In this document: in pieces, positions 33,352 through 41,662 of the stretch | How positions within the stretch are numbered: the stretch's first letter is position 1 | Layout: every line of letters starts with the position of its first letter | NCBI GenBank assembly: GCA_009774145.1 | Contig: VSND01000003.1 | Location: forward strand, 80,479 to 144,478 | From: Lachnospiraceae bacterium | GTDB taxonomy: Bacteria; Bacillota; Clostridia; Lachnospirales; Lachnospiraceae | Length of the DNA: 64,000 bases | Direction of reading: 5' to 3' | Notes under the pieces: model-generated | Seen by the model: the letters and a program-made list of their open reading frames with translations, nothing else | The model's database searches: none | What the model was told of the DNA's origin: nothing | Made by a program: the position numbers and the translations under genes

Positions 33352-33927
33352 ATGTTACAAGAGTTTTCCCAGCAAGTGGAGGATACGGCCAGGGCGGCAG
33401 TAAACCAGATACACACCGCGCTCCCTGGAGAAATCGTGTCGTTCAATCCTGGGGCAGGGACAGCGGTAGTAAAGCCGTCCGGGAAGTTTGTCACATCGGA
33501 CGGAGTGGAGCTGGCATATCCACCCATCACGGACGCGCCTGTGGCTTTCCCATTCTGCCAGTCGGCAGGGATAGGGATAGCTTTTCCGGTCAAGCCGAAG
33601 GATGACTGCCTAATCATCATCTCCGAAGTGGAACTGGATGCCTGGAGGAGCGGCGCAGAATCGGAAAGCTCCCTGCGGTTTGACCTCACAAGTGCGATGG
33701 TGATACCGGGCCTTCTGAACGGAGGCGGTGCCATCGTGGAAAAAGCCTGCAGCAAAGATGCGGTAGTCATCCAGGCCGGGGAAACGGAGCTGATGGTGTA
33801 TGATGCAGGCGTTGAGATTGCATCCGGGGAAACAGAATTGAAAATCACCGGGAAGGGCATCAAGGCAAAAGGAGACATGGAGGTTGATGGGAAGATAACC
33901 TGCAAGCAGGTCATTGAGACAGGATAA
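33352..33927 (+). CDS. Baseplate spike (Gp138-like)
   Basis: 191 residues from ATG 33352 behind ATAGGAGGTGTTTATAT. The OB-like N-terminal domain (GEIVSFNPGAGTAVVKPSGK, PPITDAPVAFPF, GIGIAFPVKPKDDCLIIISE) is the Gp138_N fold. Repetitive short beta strands at the C-terminus form the spike needle. Confidence 0.82.
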   Translation: MLQEFSQQVEDTARAAVNQIHTALPGEIVSFNPGAGTAVVKPSGKFVTSDGVELAYPPITDAPVAFPFCQSAGIGIAFPVKPKDDCLIIISEVELDAWRSGAESESSLRFDLTSAMVIPGLLNGGGAIVEKACSKDAVVIQAGETELMVYDAGVEIASGETELKITGKGIKAKGDMEVDGKITCKQVIETG

Positions 33928-33938
33928 GGAGATGCTGT

Positions 33939-34301
33939 ATGGATATATTACTTGACCGGTCCGGGGATTTATTCGTTGGCGGAAATGGCGATATAACGCT
34001 CTCTGATTCTGTAGCACAGAAAATCAAGATTCGGCTGAAATGGTTCGAGGCTGAATGGAGGTGGAACCGTGACGAAGGGCTTCCCTACACGGAGAGCCTG
34101 CTGGTAAAGAACCCGGACACCGATTATTTTGAGGGAGTCGTCCGTGAGAAGATTTTTGAGGTTGACGAGGTAACGGATGTGGGGGAGGTGTCTGTCACAT
34201 TCGATGCAGCCACCAGAAAAGCGAAAATACGGTTTGTAGCCAGTACGGACTATGAGACCATAAAGGAGGAGGTGGATATAAATTGCCAGATTACGGAATA
34301 A
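33939..34301 (+). CDS. Baseplate wedge protein, gp25/GpW-like
   Basis: 120 residues. ILLDRSGDLFVGGNGDITLS, IKIRLKWFEAEWRWNRDEGL and LVKNPDTDYFEGVVREKI are gp25-like. Overlaps the J-like gene by 19 nt. Confidence 0.83.
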   Translation: MDILLDRSGDLFVGGNGDITLSDSVAQKIKIRLKWFEAEWRWNRDEGLPYTESLLVKNPDTDYFEGVVREKIFEVDEVTDVGEVSVTFDAATRKAKIRFVASTDYETIKEEVDINCQITE

Positions 34302-35731
34302 CAGACAAAGGATTTGTGCTGAAAAGGCTGGATACCATCCTGGAAGAAATCCATACGGATTTGACGGACGGATGGAAGGTAGATACAAGGCTTGCAGGCA
34401 CTTCTTTCCTCAATACGCTCATAACGACTTTTGGGAACCAGATAGCGAACCTATGGGAGACAGCGCAGGACAGCTATTATGCGAAGTACCCGGCAACGGC
34501 TACGGAGCTGAACCTGGATCATGCTGTACAGTATGGCGGCATCAAGAGGGCCGGAGACAAGAGAACCAGCTACATCCTCCACTGTACCGGTGATGATGGG
34601 ACGTATGTTCGTGAAAATGCTGTTGTGGCAACTAACACAACTCCGGAAATCCGGCTTTTTTCAGCGGAGGAATTTCAGATTGCCAGGGAGCGGTTCAATA
34701 AGGTTTCTGTCATTGTGGCATCCGAAGATACCGGAGTGTATACCGTTTCCATCAACGGCAATCAGTACAGCTATTCCAATCCGCAAGGCGGAAAATCTTC
34801 AGCAATCCTGGCCGGACTTGCAGCCGCCATAAAGGATGAAGGTTACGAGGTTAAAGTGGAGGACGATGTTCTTATCATCAATGATAAGACAAAGACCAGG
34901 GAGAATGTGCTGACACTCACGGATAATCTCACTACTTCCAGCGTGACATCCCTGGCAAATTTCCTCACAAATGACTATGGGAAAATCACCCTGCCTTATA
35001 ACATCGTTACCAGGATGGTAAACAACATCACCGGCTTTACGGCGGTGACAAACCTTCTGGAGCCTACCTATGGGCGAAAGAGGGAGACGGATATTGAATT
35101 GCGGCAGTCCTACATAGCGAAGTCGGCTCTCCGGTCAAACACCATGATAGAGAGCATCATCGCGGAGCTTCTGAACAATGTGGAGGATGTGGAATCCGCA
35201 TCCGGGTACGAGAACGACATGGACGTGACAGACGAGAGGGGCCTGCCGCCGCATAGCATAGAAATCATCGTAGAGGGCGGTGATAACACGGCGATTGCAA
35301 AGGCGATCTTCCGGAGGAAAGCAGGCGGCATCCAGACCCACGGCAGCGTAGTGGTGAACGTACCCGGGGAATACGGAGACACAATCCCGGTCCGGTTCAA
35401 CCGTCCGGAGTATCTGTACGCCTGGCTGAAAGTGCAGCTGGAGGGTGATGAAGCGAAAATCCCGGTCAATTATTCTTCACTTACGAAGCAGTCCCTCATG
35501 GAGGATGGCGCCCAGATGACAGCAGGCACAAGCCTCCTTACGCAGCTGCTGAATGAGGGCATTTATGACCGGGTGGCCGGCCTTACAAAAATCATCATCT
35601 ATACTGCATACACCACGGACAGTACGGTTATTCCTGGTGATGGGGACTATCAGAGGGACGAGAACATTATGGCTACATCCAGGCAGAAAGTTCTCATTGA
35701 CGAGAACAGAATCGAGGTGGTCCGCAAGTGA
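34283..35731 (+). CDS. Baseplate J-like protein (gp47/Mu)
   Basis: 482 residues from TTG 34283 behind GGAGGAGGTGG. LAGTSFLNTLITTFGNQIAN, ATATELNLDHAVQYGGIKRA, VVATNTTPEIRLFSAEEFQI and ELRQSYIAKSALRSNTMIES are hallmarks of baseplate J proteins that lock the wedge ring. Confidence 0.88.
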   Translation: MPDYGITDKGFVLKRLDTILEEIHTDLTDGWKVDTRLAGTSFLNTLITTFGNQIANLWETAQDSYYAKYPATATELNLDHAVQYGGIKRAGDKRTSYILHCTGDDGTYVRENAVVATNTTPEIRLFSAEEFQIARERFNKVSVIVASEDTGVYTVSINGNQYSYSNPQGGKSSAILAGLAAAIKDEGYEVKVEDDVLIINDKTKTRENVLTLTDNLTTSSVTSLANFLTNDYGKITLPYNIVTRMVNNITGFTAVTNLLEPTYGRKRETDIELRQSYIAKSALRSNTMIESIIAELLNNVEDVESASGYENDMDVTDERGLPPHSIEIIVEGGDNTAIAKAIFRRKAGGIQTHGSVVVNVPGEYGDTIPVRFNRPEYLYAWLKVQLEGDEAKIPVNYSSLTKQSLMEDGAQMTAGTSLLTQLLNEGIYDRVAGLTKIIIYTAYTTDSTVIPGDGDYQRDENIMATSRQKVLIDENRIEVVRK

Positions 35732-37056
35732 CAACGGATATACTGAAAGACTGGCTGCGGGACCTGCCTATGCAGTTCCTGGGAAAAAAGAATATAGAAG
35801 TCCTCATAAAAGCATTTGCCAGGCAGATGCAGGAGCTTGACACGGTATTTGACGAGCTGAACAGCAAGACCGACCTCGATACTGCTATGGGGCAGAATCT
35901 GGATTATGTCGGAACCATCATCCCACTTACCAGGAAGGAGGCAGGAGAGCTGGCTGGCCTTAATGTAGAGGAGCCAGTCATTTCGGATGAAAGGTACCGG
36001 CAGTTTTTGAGGTATAAGCTCCTGGTAAATACCAATGAATGTACCTACTATGACCTTATGGATGGGCTTGCGCTCCTCTGGGATGTTTCCCCTATCTACT
36101 ACATTGAAGACCCGGATATGCCGGCAACAATCATCCTCACCATGCCATTCCTAAAGCCTGGAGGGGAGGTAGTGACGCTGGGAGAGGTTCCGATGGTAAA
36201 AGCCGCTGGTGTACGGATAGAATTTGAGTACCGCATCAAGGTAGTGGTGGAGACGCTTGTGAGATGGATATACAGCGTCTACAATGTGCCTCTCACAAAC
36301 CAGCTGGTATGCGGAACGCATCCGCGCCGGGGTTCCCTGGGGAGGATTTATCTGCTCCAGACAGAGATAGGTATAAAAGAGATTCAGCGTGTATTTGAGC
36401 TAAAAAAGACCGGCACAATCCGGGTGGGAGGAAAGCTGTACGATTCCACCATAGGCGAGGTAATTACAGAGGATGTGCAAATAGAAATCAATTCATCGTA
36501 TGAGGTGCAGAACGTCATCCTGGCAGGCCAGATTGTCTGTGGGACGCATCCGCACCAGGCGGTAAATGGAGTATTCATAGGAGCGGATGCAGTAGTCGGC
36601 GGAAACGTGACGAGTGCATCCGCTTTCGTTCCATTGTCCGGCACAGTGCCAGGGCAATCAACAGAAAGCGTTATGATAGGCAGCTGCATTGAGGCCGGGA
36701 AAACCATCAGCAATGTGGCCGATGACGTGCCGCTCTCCGGTACCATGATAACCGGAGGGCAGAAGCCGGGGAAATCGCTAATCGTATCGGCAGGCGTCTC
36801 CAGCAAAGAGCCGTCTGTCCGGATCGCGGCGGCGGATGCCAAAAAGTGCGGTACCGGCGGAGAGGAAATGCTGGTTATTTCTTCCGGAATATCCAGCAGT
36901 CCGTCAGTGTCTATCGCAGCGGCAGACGCTAAAAAATGCGGAGCTAAAGAGGAGACAGTCCTTTCCATATCGGCAGGAGTCTCCGGAGAAAAACCATCTG
37001 TCTACATCACGGCGGCAACATCGCGGAGATGCGGTACCGGCGTTTGTGGAAAATAA
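35728..37056 (+). CDS. Tail/baseplate protein (gpI-like) with three C-terminal repeats
   Basis: 442 residues from GTG 35728. The N-terminal about 170 residues resemble the gpI/DUF2612 group (MQELDTVFDELNSKTDLDTA, GQNLDYVGTIIPLTRKEAGE, YRQFLRYKLLVNTNECTYYD). The C-terminal 110 residues hold three tandem about 33-residue repeats of the form ISAGVSS-x-PSVxIAAADAKKCGT. The repeats may be a fibre-attachment surface. Confidence 0.75.
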   Translation: MTTDILKDWLRDLPMQFLGKKNIEVLIKAFARQMQELDTVFDELNSKTDLDTAMGQNLDYVGTIIPLTRKEAGELAGLNVEEPVISDERYRQFLRYKLLVNTNECTYYDLMDGLALLWDVSPIYYIEDPDMPATIILTMPFLKPGGEVVTLGEVPMVKAAGVRIEFEYRIKVVVETLVRWIYSVYNVPLTNQLVCGTHPRRGSLGRIYLLQTEIGIKEIQRVFELKKTGTIRVGGKLYDSTIGEVITEDVQIEINSSYEVQNVILAGQIVCGTHPHQAVNGVFIGADAVVGGNVTSASAFVPLSGTVPGQSTESVMIGSCIEAGKTISNVADDVPLSGTMITGGQKPGKSLIVSAGVSSKEPSVRIAAADAKKCGTGGEEMLVISSGISSSPSVSIAAADAKKCGAKEETVLSISAGVSGEKPSVYITAATSRRCGTGVCGK

Positions 37057-37075
37057 ATGAAGGAGGTGCAGGAAA

Positions 37076-37393
37076 ATGTCTTTTTGGTCAACTGAATTTA
37101 TGAATGACCGGAGGAACGACTGGCTGAAAGCCCTGGTGCTGTTTGAGTACCGTGTGGGTGACGCCTGGTATAAGGCTAAAATCAATACCAAGCGCATAGT
37201 CGGGAACACGGTGGAAGTCATCGTGAGCCTTCCCAGGGTTTCCACCGGATCACAGACTATCACGGCGGTCAGGATAATCGACGTGAAGGGGAAACAGTGC
37301 GGCTACCAGGAGACGAAGGTGGTGAGGGCCACGAACCAGGGGGTACTCGTAAAATTTGAGTTCCCAATCTATGAGAAGGAGGTTGAGCAGTAA
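37076..37393 (+). CDS. Tail protein of unknown function
   Basis: 105 residues behind GGAGGTGC. Mixed beta protein (WLKALVLFEYRVGDAWYKAK, VEVIVSLPRVSTGSQTITAV). Lies between the gpI-like and receptor-binding region; probably a small tail-fibre attachment or assembly protein. Confidence 0.55.
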   Translation: MSFWSTEFMNDRRNDWLKALVLFEYRVGDAWYKAKINTKRIVGNTVEVIVSLPRVSTGSQTITAVRIIDVKGKQCGYQETKVVRATNQGVLVKFEFPIYEKEVEQ

Positions 37394-37863
37394 TGTACGG
37401 TAGAGAGCAGCCATATCTACACAAAAACGCGACCGGCACATACGTCAAGACGCCGTGGGTGGATGACGTGCCGGGCATCCAGGAGGGGACGCCGCAGGAC
37501 GAGTTCCATTTCAACAACATCGAGGATGGGGTGGACAGCGGAAACCTCCTGGGGGAGTTCCTGGCGGAAGTCGTGTATAAGCACGAGCGCCAGATCAGCA
37601 ACGTGGGCGGCGAAGTCATCACCAGGACGCTCAAGAACACCAACGAGGATTTCTACAACAATAATTCCGCCCAGACGGTGGCGCTGTCTGTGGCAAGGGA
37701 TACCCTGGACTACCGGGTGGATGCAGAAATCCAGGGTGATGTAACCAATGTTGGCGATGTAGTCATCTATGACAAGCAGCTGAACGGTTTCAAGGTCAAA
37801 TACACCGGGAGCGCCCCGGAAGTAACGCTGAAGCTGTATGTCCACGGAGGTAATGCGGCATGA
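37393..37863 (+). CDS. Tail-fibre-region protein
   Basis: 156 residues, sharing one base with the previous gene (TAATG). PWVDDVPGIQEGTPQDEFHF and FNNIEDGV are seen in phage fibre-proximal proteins of this position. The C-terminal half (TLDYRVDAEIQGDVTNVGDV) is beta-rich. Confidence 0.6.
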   Translation: MYGREQPYLHKNATGTYVKTPWVDDVPGIQEGTPQDEFHFNNIEDGVDSGNLLGEFLAEVVYKHERQISNVGGEVITRTLKNTNEDFYNNNSAQTVALSVARDTLDYRVDAEIQGDVTNVGDVVIYDKQLNGFKVKYTGSAPEVTLKLYVHGGNAA

Positions 37864-38039
37864 GTGCAAATGTTATCATCCGGAGTGACGAGAGGAACCA
37901 CCAGCGCGACCAGGCGCTAAGGGAGTATGGAATCGACCCTTCCAGAGCATCCGCACATCAGAAGGATATGGCGGACTGCATCGCTATGGAAACCAACAGA
38001 GCCTACCATGAGGCGCACAGAATAGGAGGTAAGAGGTAA
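37860..38039 (+). CDS. Small tail-region protein
   Basis: 59 residues in ATGA overlap with the upstream gene and TAATG overlap with the next. Charged, helical (RSDERNHQRDQALREYGI, MADCIAMETNRAYHEAH). Unknown function; packing on both sides supports translation. Confidence 0.6.
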   Translation: MSANVIIRSDERNHQRDQALREYGIDPSRASAHQKDMADCIAMETNRAYHEAHRIGGKR

Positions 38040-38377
38040 TGAATGTAATCAATGTGAATGAAGGACCGAAAATGGAGTATTCCGTCAGTAAGAACAAAAT
38101 CACGTTCGCTGACGAGCTGATGCTGAACCTGGAGAAACGCGAGAGGGACTATCCGGTCTCCATCGACATCTGCATTGACAAGTTCGGCATGGTGACTACC
38201 GGCCTGGGAGTGAGGTATGCTGCCCAGATTGAGATTCCGGAGCGCCAGTACACGGAGGAAGTCATTGACAATCCGGATTATGACCCGGAGGACCCCCAGA
38301 GCCAGAAAACAACCATCAAGAAGGAGCCGGTACCTTTCAACATGGCAAATGTCACACTTAAACTTTACGCAATCTAA
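38039..38377 (+). CDS. Hypothetical protein upstream of the DGR target
   Basis: 112 residues. MEYSVSKNKITFADELMLNL, VSIDICIDKFGMVTTGLGVR suggests a small beta sandwich. Immediately upstream of the diversified receptor-binding protein and possibly its tail adaptor. Confidence 0.55.
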   Translation: MNVINVNEGPKMEYSVSKNKITFADELMLNLEKRERDYPVSIDICIDKFGMVTTGLGVRYAAQIEIPERQYTEEVIDNPDYDPEDPQSQKTTIKKEPVPFNMANVTLKLYAI

Positions 38378-38395
38378 GAAGGAGGATTTTATATC

Positions 38396-39469
38396 ATGGG
38401 AAATTACGACCAGTTTGCAGCAGCTGTAAAAGAGATTTCGGGAGGCAAGAATGTGGTTCTTCTGGATGACATGGATATGCCGTCCATTTATGTGCCTATC
38501 TACAAGATGAAAAATAGTGACCTGGTTACTGGATTGAGCCAGAATATCCATCCTGCTTTCAGTGTGGCAGAGAACGGCGCCCAGGTGGAACGTTCTGTAT
38601 TCTATTATTCTAAGTATCAGAACGTGATTATCAACGGCAGAGCCTACTCCCTGGCACACAGAGACCCCAATGTGTACATCAATTTCGACCAGGCAAAGAT
38701 AGCCTGCGATGCAAAGGGGCCTGGATTCCACTTGGGGACGATGGCAGAATGGGCCTGCATTGCCCTCTGGTGCCGGAAGAATGGAACGATGCCGCGTGGC
38801 AACAACAGCTACGGATGCGATCACGGCCACAGCTATGAGAAAGGCCAGGTAAGCTACCAGTACACAGACAGCGGAAAACAGTATGACGGACGTACATTTA
38901 CCGGTTCCGGTCCGGCAACCTGGGGGCATGACTGGACACAGTTTGGCATCCAGGACATGAACGGCAACGTCTGGGAGTGGGTAGGCGGCATGCGTCTGAA
39001 AGAAGGAGAAATCCAGGTGATTCCGTACAACAATGCAGCACTCGGAGCGGACTGCGACCAGGGGCCTTCCTCTACTCTCTGGAAAGCTATCAAGAATGAT
39101 GGTTCCCTGGTGGAGCCTGGGACGGCTGCAACTCTGAAATATGACTGGGTGTCCGGCAAGATTCAGCTGACAACCGGAATTACTGTCGCGGCGGATGCCG
39201 GGCGTTACTGCGAGTACAAGGATATGTCGCTGGCAAGCGGCCTGACGGCTCCGGAGCTGGCGAAAGTCCTTCTGATTTATCCGGATGAACCCGGAGGAGA
39301 TTACGCTGGGGACGGTCATTGGATGAACAACGCCGGAGAACGTTTGCCGGTCTGTGGGGGCAGCTGGTACAGCGCCGCGAACGCTGGCGTGTTCAGCGTG
39401 TATTTGTACAGCCCGCGCTCGAACTCGTACCACGACGTTGGTTTTCGCTCCGCTTATGTAGAACTGTAA
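38396..39469 (+). CDS. DGR target: C-type-lectin-like tail receptor-binding protein
   Basis: 357 residues. The C-terminal half is an FGE-sulfatase/C-type-lectin fold: INFDQAKIACDAKGPGFHLG, TMAEWACIALWC, WTQFGIQDMNGNVWEWVGG. The variable region spans residues 316-353, beginning RLPVCGGSWYS and ending VGFRSA. Ten of these residues (319, 323, 325, 326, 334, 336, 338, 339, 345, 347) are encoded by codons changed from the template. Placement after baseplate genes and the DGR machinery downstream argue for a tail-tip adhesin whose ligand-binding face is rewritten by mutagenic retrohoming. Confidence 0.92.
   Translation: MGNYDQFAAAVKEISGGKNVVLLDDMDMPSIYVPIYKMKNSDLVTGLSQNIHPAFSVAENGAQVERSVFYYSKYQNVIINGRAYSLAHRDPNVYINFDQAKIACDAKGPGFHLGTMAEWACIALWCRKNGTMPRGNNSYGCDHGHSYEKGQVSYQYTDSGKQYDGRTFTGSGPATWGHDWTQFGIQDMNGNVWEWVGGMRLKEGEIQVIPYNNAALGADCDQGPSSTLWKAIKNDGSLVEPGTAATLKYDWVSGKIQLTTGITVAADAGRYCEYKDMSLASGLTAPELAKVLLIYPDEPGGDYAGDGHWMNNAGERLPVCGGSWYSAANAGVFSVYLYSPRSNSYHDVGFRSAYVEL
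39340..39454 (+). repeat. DGR variable repeat (VR)
   Basis: A 115-bp copy of the template at 39997-40111 with 10 differences. All fall at template adenines (VR positions 39350, 39363, 39368, 39372, 39396, 39401, 39407, 39411, 39428, 39434) and all change the amino acid. The last 20 bp, rich in G/C/T and identical to TR, form the expected homing-initiation end. Confidence 0.95.
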
Positions 39470-39492
39470 AACTGCCCACTGAATCACTGACC

Positions 39493-39510
39493 GCCCTGCG
39501 GTAGCAGGGC
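39493..39510 (+). other. Tetraloop hairpin downstream of VR (DGR target site)
   Basis: GCCCTGC-GGTA-GCAGGGC, a perfect 7-bp GC-rich stem with a 4-nt loop, 38 bp after VR and 24 bp after the target stop codon. Such hairpin/cruciforms mark the VR as recipient in phage DGRs. The TR copy has no such hairpin. No U-run follows, so it is not a terminator. Confidence 0.8.
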
Positions 39511-39530
39511 TATAACTTTACGGAGGCAAT

Positions 39531-39944
39531 ATGTCTGAAAAGAGAGCTGCCACTACCGGCGGCATAAGCAAGCAGGAGGCGGAAAATCTCCAGATAAGGC
39601 AGAAAGTATTAGACATGGCCGCGTATGCGATGCCGCTCATAGAACGGTGGAGCGTGGCGCACCAGAAACTCCTGGGAGATGACATCGCCCACTGCATGAA
39701 TGAAATGGTAGAGCTTGCGGCAGCTCTCCAGTTCGAGCAGAATAAGAAAACTCCGTGCAAAAATCTGGATATGAAGAATAAAGCCTTGCAGGATTTTATC
39801 ACCCTGGCATATGCGCTGAAATATCTGAAAGGTTCATCGTCCTATGATGAATGGACGCGCCGGTCAAAAGAAATCGGCGCGATGATTGGAGGGTATAAAA
39901 AGTACATATACGAGGAGACGCCTGCAGCAAAGGGCAAGAGGTAG
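39531..39944 (+). CDS. avd: DGR accessory variability determinant (Avd)
   Basis: 137 residues, a four-helix-bundle protein: RQKVLDMAAYAMPLIERWSV, LLGDDIAHCMNEMVELAAAL, MKNKALQDFITLAYALKYLK, SKEIGAMIGGYKKYIYEE. The closing IGxxIGGYKK motif is diagnostic. Avd forms a basic pentameric barrel that binds the reverse transcriptase and TR RNA; it is required for mutagenic cDNA synthesis. Lies between target and TR. Confidence 0.9.
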   Translation: MSEKRAATTGGISKQEAENLQIRQKVLDMAAYAMPLIERWSVAHQKLLGDDIAHCMNEMVELAAALQFEQNKKTPCKNLDMKNKALQDFITLAYALKYLKGSSSYDEWTRRSKEIGAMIGGYKKYIYEETPAAKGKR

Positions 39945-40338
39945 GGAGGCATCCGGGAATACCGGGTGCTTTCCTTTTGGGAGCAGGCTATACACTACGT
40001 TTGCCGATCTGTGGGGGCAACTGGAACAACGCCGCGAACGCTGGCGTGTTCAACGTGAATTTGAACAACCCGCGCTCGAACTCGAACCACAACGTTGGTT
40101 TTCGCTCCGCTCTACTCTCATATGCCAGAACCGGTCAGATTACGGTCTGCCCGGCAGTGCGAGAGATTAAAGGAGCCTGTTTCCGCTCCGGGCCGCAAGG
40201 CAGGAGAAAAATGGTGCCATGTGTGCGTATGTGGTGCCGCCTCTGTGGAGACAAACAAAGCAGAAGGCAACTCTGGAAACTGCAAGTAACACAAAATGTG
40301 AACGCCGCGACACAGAGATTTTTAGAGAGGATGACGCG
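39945..40338 (+). ncRNA. DGR template RNA region
   Basis: A 394-bp gene-free stretch between avd and the reverse transcriptase containing TR and about 227 bp downstream of it. In characterised DGRs the TR plus downstream spacer is a structured RNA that primes and templates cDNA. No separate promoter is seen, so it is probably part of the avd-RT transcript. Exact RNA ends are not determined. Confidence 0.75.
39997..40111 (+). repeat. DGR template repeat (TR)
   Basis: 115 bp matching VR. It holds 25 adenines, 10 of which differ in VR; none of its 90 other bases differ. Adenines are concentrated in AAC codons when read in the VR frame, the arrangement that gives many amino acids but no stop codons after A substitution. 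Confidence 0.95.
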
Positions 40339-41535
40339 ATGAAGATAAAACGAGTGTTTGACCTAATCTTCTCTATGGAAAACCTACACGCCGCCCTGGA
40401 GGATGCCTCCAGCGGAAGGCGGTACCAGAAGGATGTCCTGGCGTACAATCTGGACGCCTGGGAAAAGCTCACTTTGCTAAGAGAGGAAATCCTAAGCGGC
40501 GGCTATTGCATAGAAAGGTATTACATTTTCTATATCCATGAGCCAAAGCTGCGGATGATTATGTCAATATCCTTCCGTCATCGCATCGTCCAATGGGCGA
40601 TTTACCGGGTGGTGAATCCGCTCCTGGTTCCGGGATACATCAAGGACACATACGGATGTATTCCCGGCAGGGGCAGCCTGGGAGCTATGAATCGGCTGAA
40701 ATACTGGCTGGAGCTTGTCTCCCGGAAGGAAGGGGAAACCTGGTATTTCCTAAAACTGGATATAAGCAAATATTTCTACCGTGTATCACACCGGATACTG
40801 AAAGAAATCCTGGCAAAGAAAATCAAGGATGAAAGAGTGCTGGAGATTCTGTACGGGATTATCGACTGCAAACATACGCCATTCGGCTTGCCACCTGGCA
40901 AGAATCCGGAGGATGTGCCGCTGGAGGAACGGCTTTATGATGTCGGGATGCCGATAGGGAACCTTTTGAGCCAGCTCTTTGCGAACATTTACCTGGATGC
41001 CCTGGACCAGTTCTGCAAGCGCGTCCTGGGAATCCGTTACTATATACGCTATATGGATGATGTGATTATATTGAGCAACAGCAAATTGCAGCTCCGGGAA
41101 TGGAAAGACCGGATAGGCACCTTCCTGGAAGTGGAGCTGGAGCTTAATCTGAATCAAAAGACCTGCATCCGTCCGATAGCGCAGGGAATCGAATTTGTAG
41201 GATACAGAGTGTGGGCGGACGAAGTGAACGTGCGGAAAAGCACATCATTACGAATAAAACGGAACCTGGCCGGTGTCTGTGTGAAGTATGCCGAAGGGAA
41301 ACTGACGCTCCAGGAAGTGACGCAGCGGTTCAACAGCTACATAGGGATGTTGGGCCATACAGACAGCCAGGCTCTTTTAGATAAGATATATCAAGAGATG
41401 GTTCTCACAACCGCGGAAGGAGGAAAGCTGGAGGATGGAGAGGAAGAACTTCTTTACATGCTCCCCATACAGCAGGAAATGCGTATGTCCTATGGGGAAT
41501 GGGAAATGCGAAACGACTTGCAGCTGGTATGGTAA
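40339..41535 (+). CDS. DGR reverse transcriptase
   Basis: 398 residues from ATG 40339; an in-frame extension to 40219 would read through the template RNA spacer and is not favoured. Motifs: KLDISKYF (Asp141), GMPIGNLLSQ (203-212, DGR-type instead of the retroviral or intron form) and RYMDDVIIL (catalytic Asp240-Asp241). N-terminal LIFSMENLHAAL and C-terminal FNSYIGMLGHTDS are characteristic. It copies TR RNA with errors at adenines; the cDNA replaces VR. Confidence 0.95.
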   Translation: MKIKRVFDLIFSMENLHAALEDASSGRRYQKDVLAYNLDAWEKLTLLREEILSGGYCIERYYIFYIHEPKLRMIMSISFRHRIVQWAIYRVVNPLLVPGYIKDTYGCIPGRGSLGAMNRLKYWLELVSRKEGETWYFLKLDISKYFYRVSHRILKEILAKKIKDERVLEILYGIIDCKHTPFGLPPGKNPEDVPLEERLYDVGMPIGNLLSQLFANIYLDALDQFCKRVLGIRYYIRYMDDVIILSNSKLQLREWKDRIGTFLEVELELNLNQKTCIRPIAQGIEFVGYRVWADEVNVRKSTSLRIKRNLAGVCVKYAEGKLTLQEVTQRFNSYIGMLGHTDSQALLDKIYQEMVLTTAEGGKLEDGEEELLYMLPIQQEMRMSYGEWEMRNDLQLVW

Positions 41536-41616
41536 GTGTGAGCATTGCTTGAATTTCCACATACCGGCAGGGCAGGAGCCTTGTCTGGCATGTGCGAATT
41601 TAAGAATAGATTTAAG

Positions 41617-41639
41617 ACCGCCTGGAGAGGGCGGTTTTT
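41617..41639 (+). terminator. Probable terminator after the DGR
   Basis: ACCGCC/GGCGGT with a 7-nt loop followed by TTTTT. It separates the DGR from the lysis genes. It may be leaky, because no strong promoter is seen before the next genes. Confidence 0.6.
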
Positions 41640-41662
41640 CAGTGGAAGGAGGTGAAAAGGCT

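Noticed and set aside
39493..39510. Terminator after the DGR target gene
   Set aside because: The hairpin has a 4-nt loop and no U-run, and avd follows within 20 bp; a DGR target hairpin explains it better.
40219..40338. Longer N-terminus of the reverse transcriptase
   Set aside because: The extra 40 codons lie in the template-RNA spacer, lack a good ribosome site and do not look like RT sequence.
38396..41535. A second VR elsewhere in the window
   Set aside because: I looked for other proteins with the CGG-x-W...VGFRSA pattern or DNA matching the TR 3' end and saw none besides 39340-39454.
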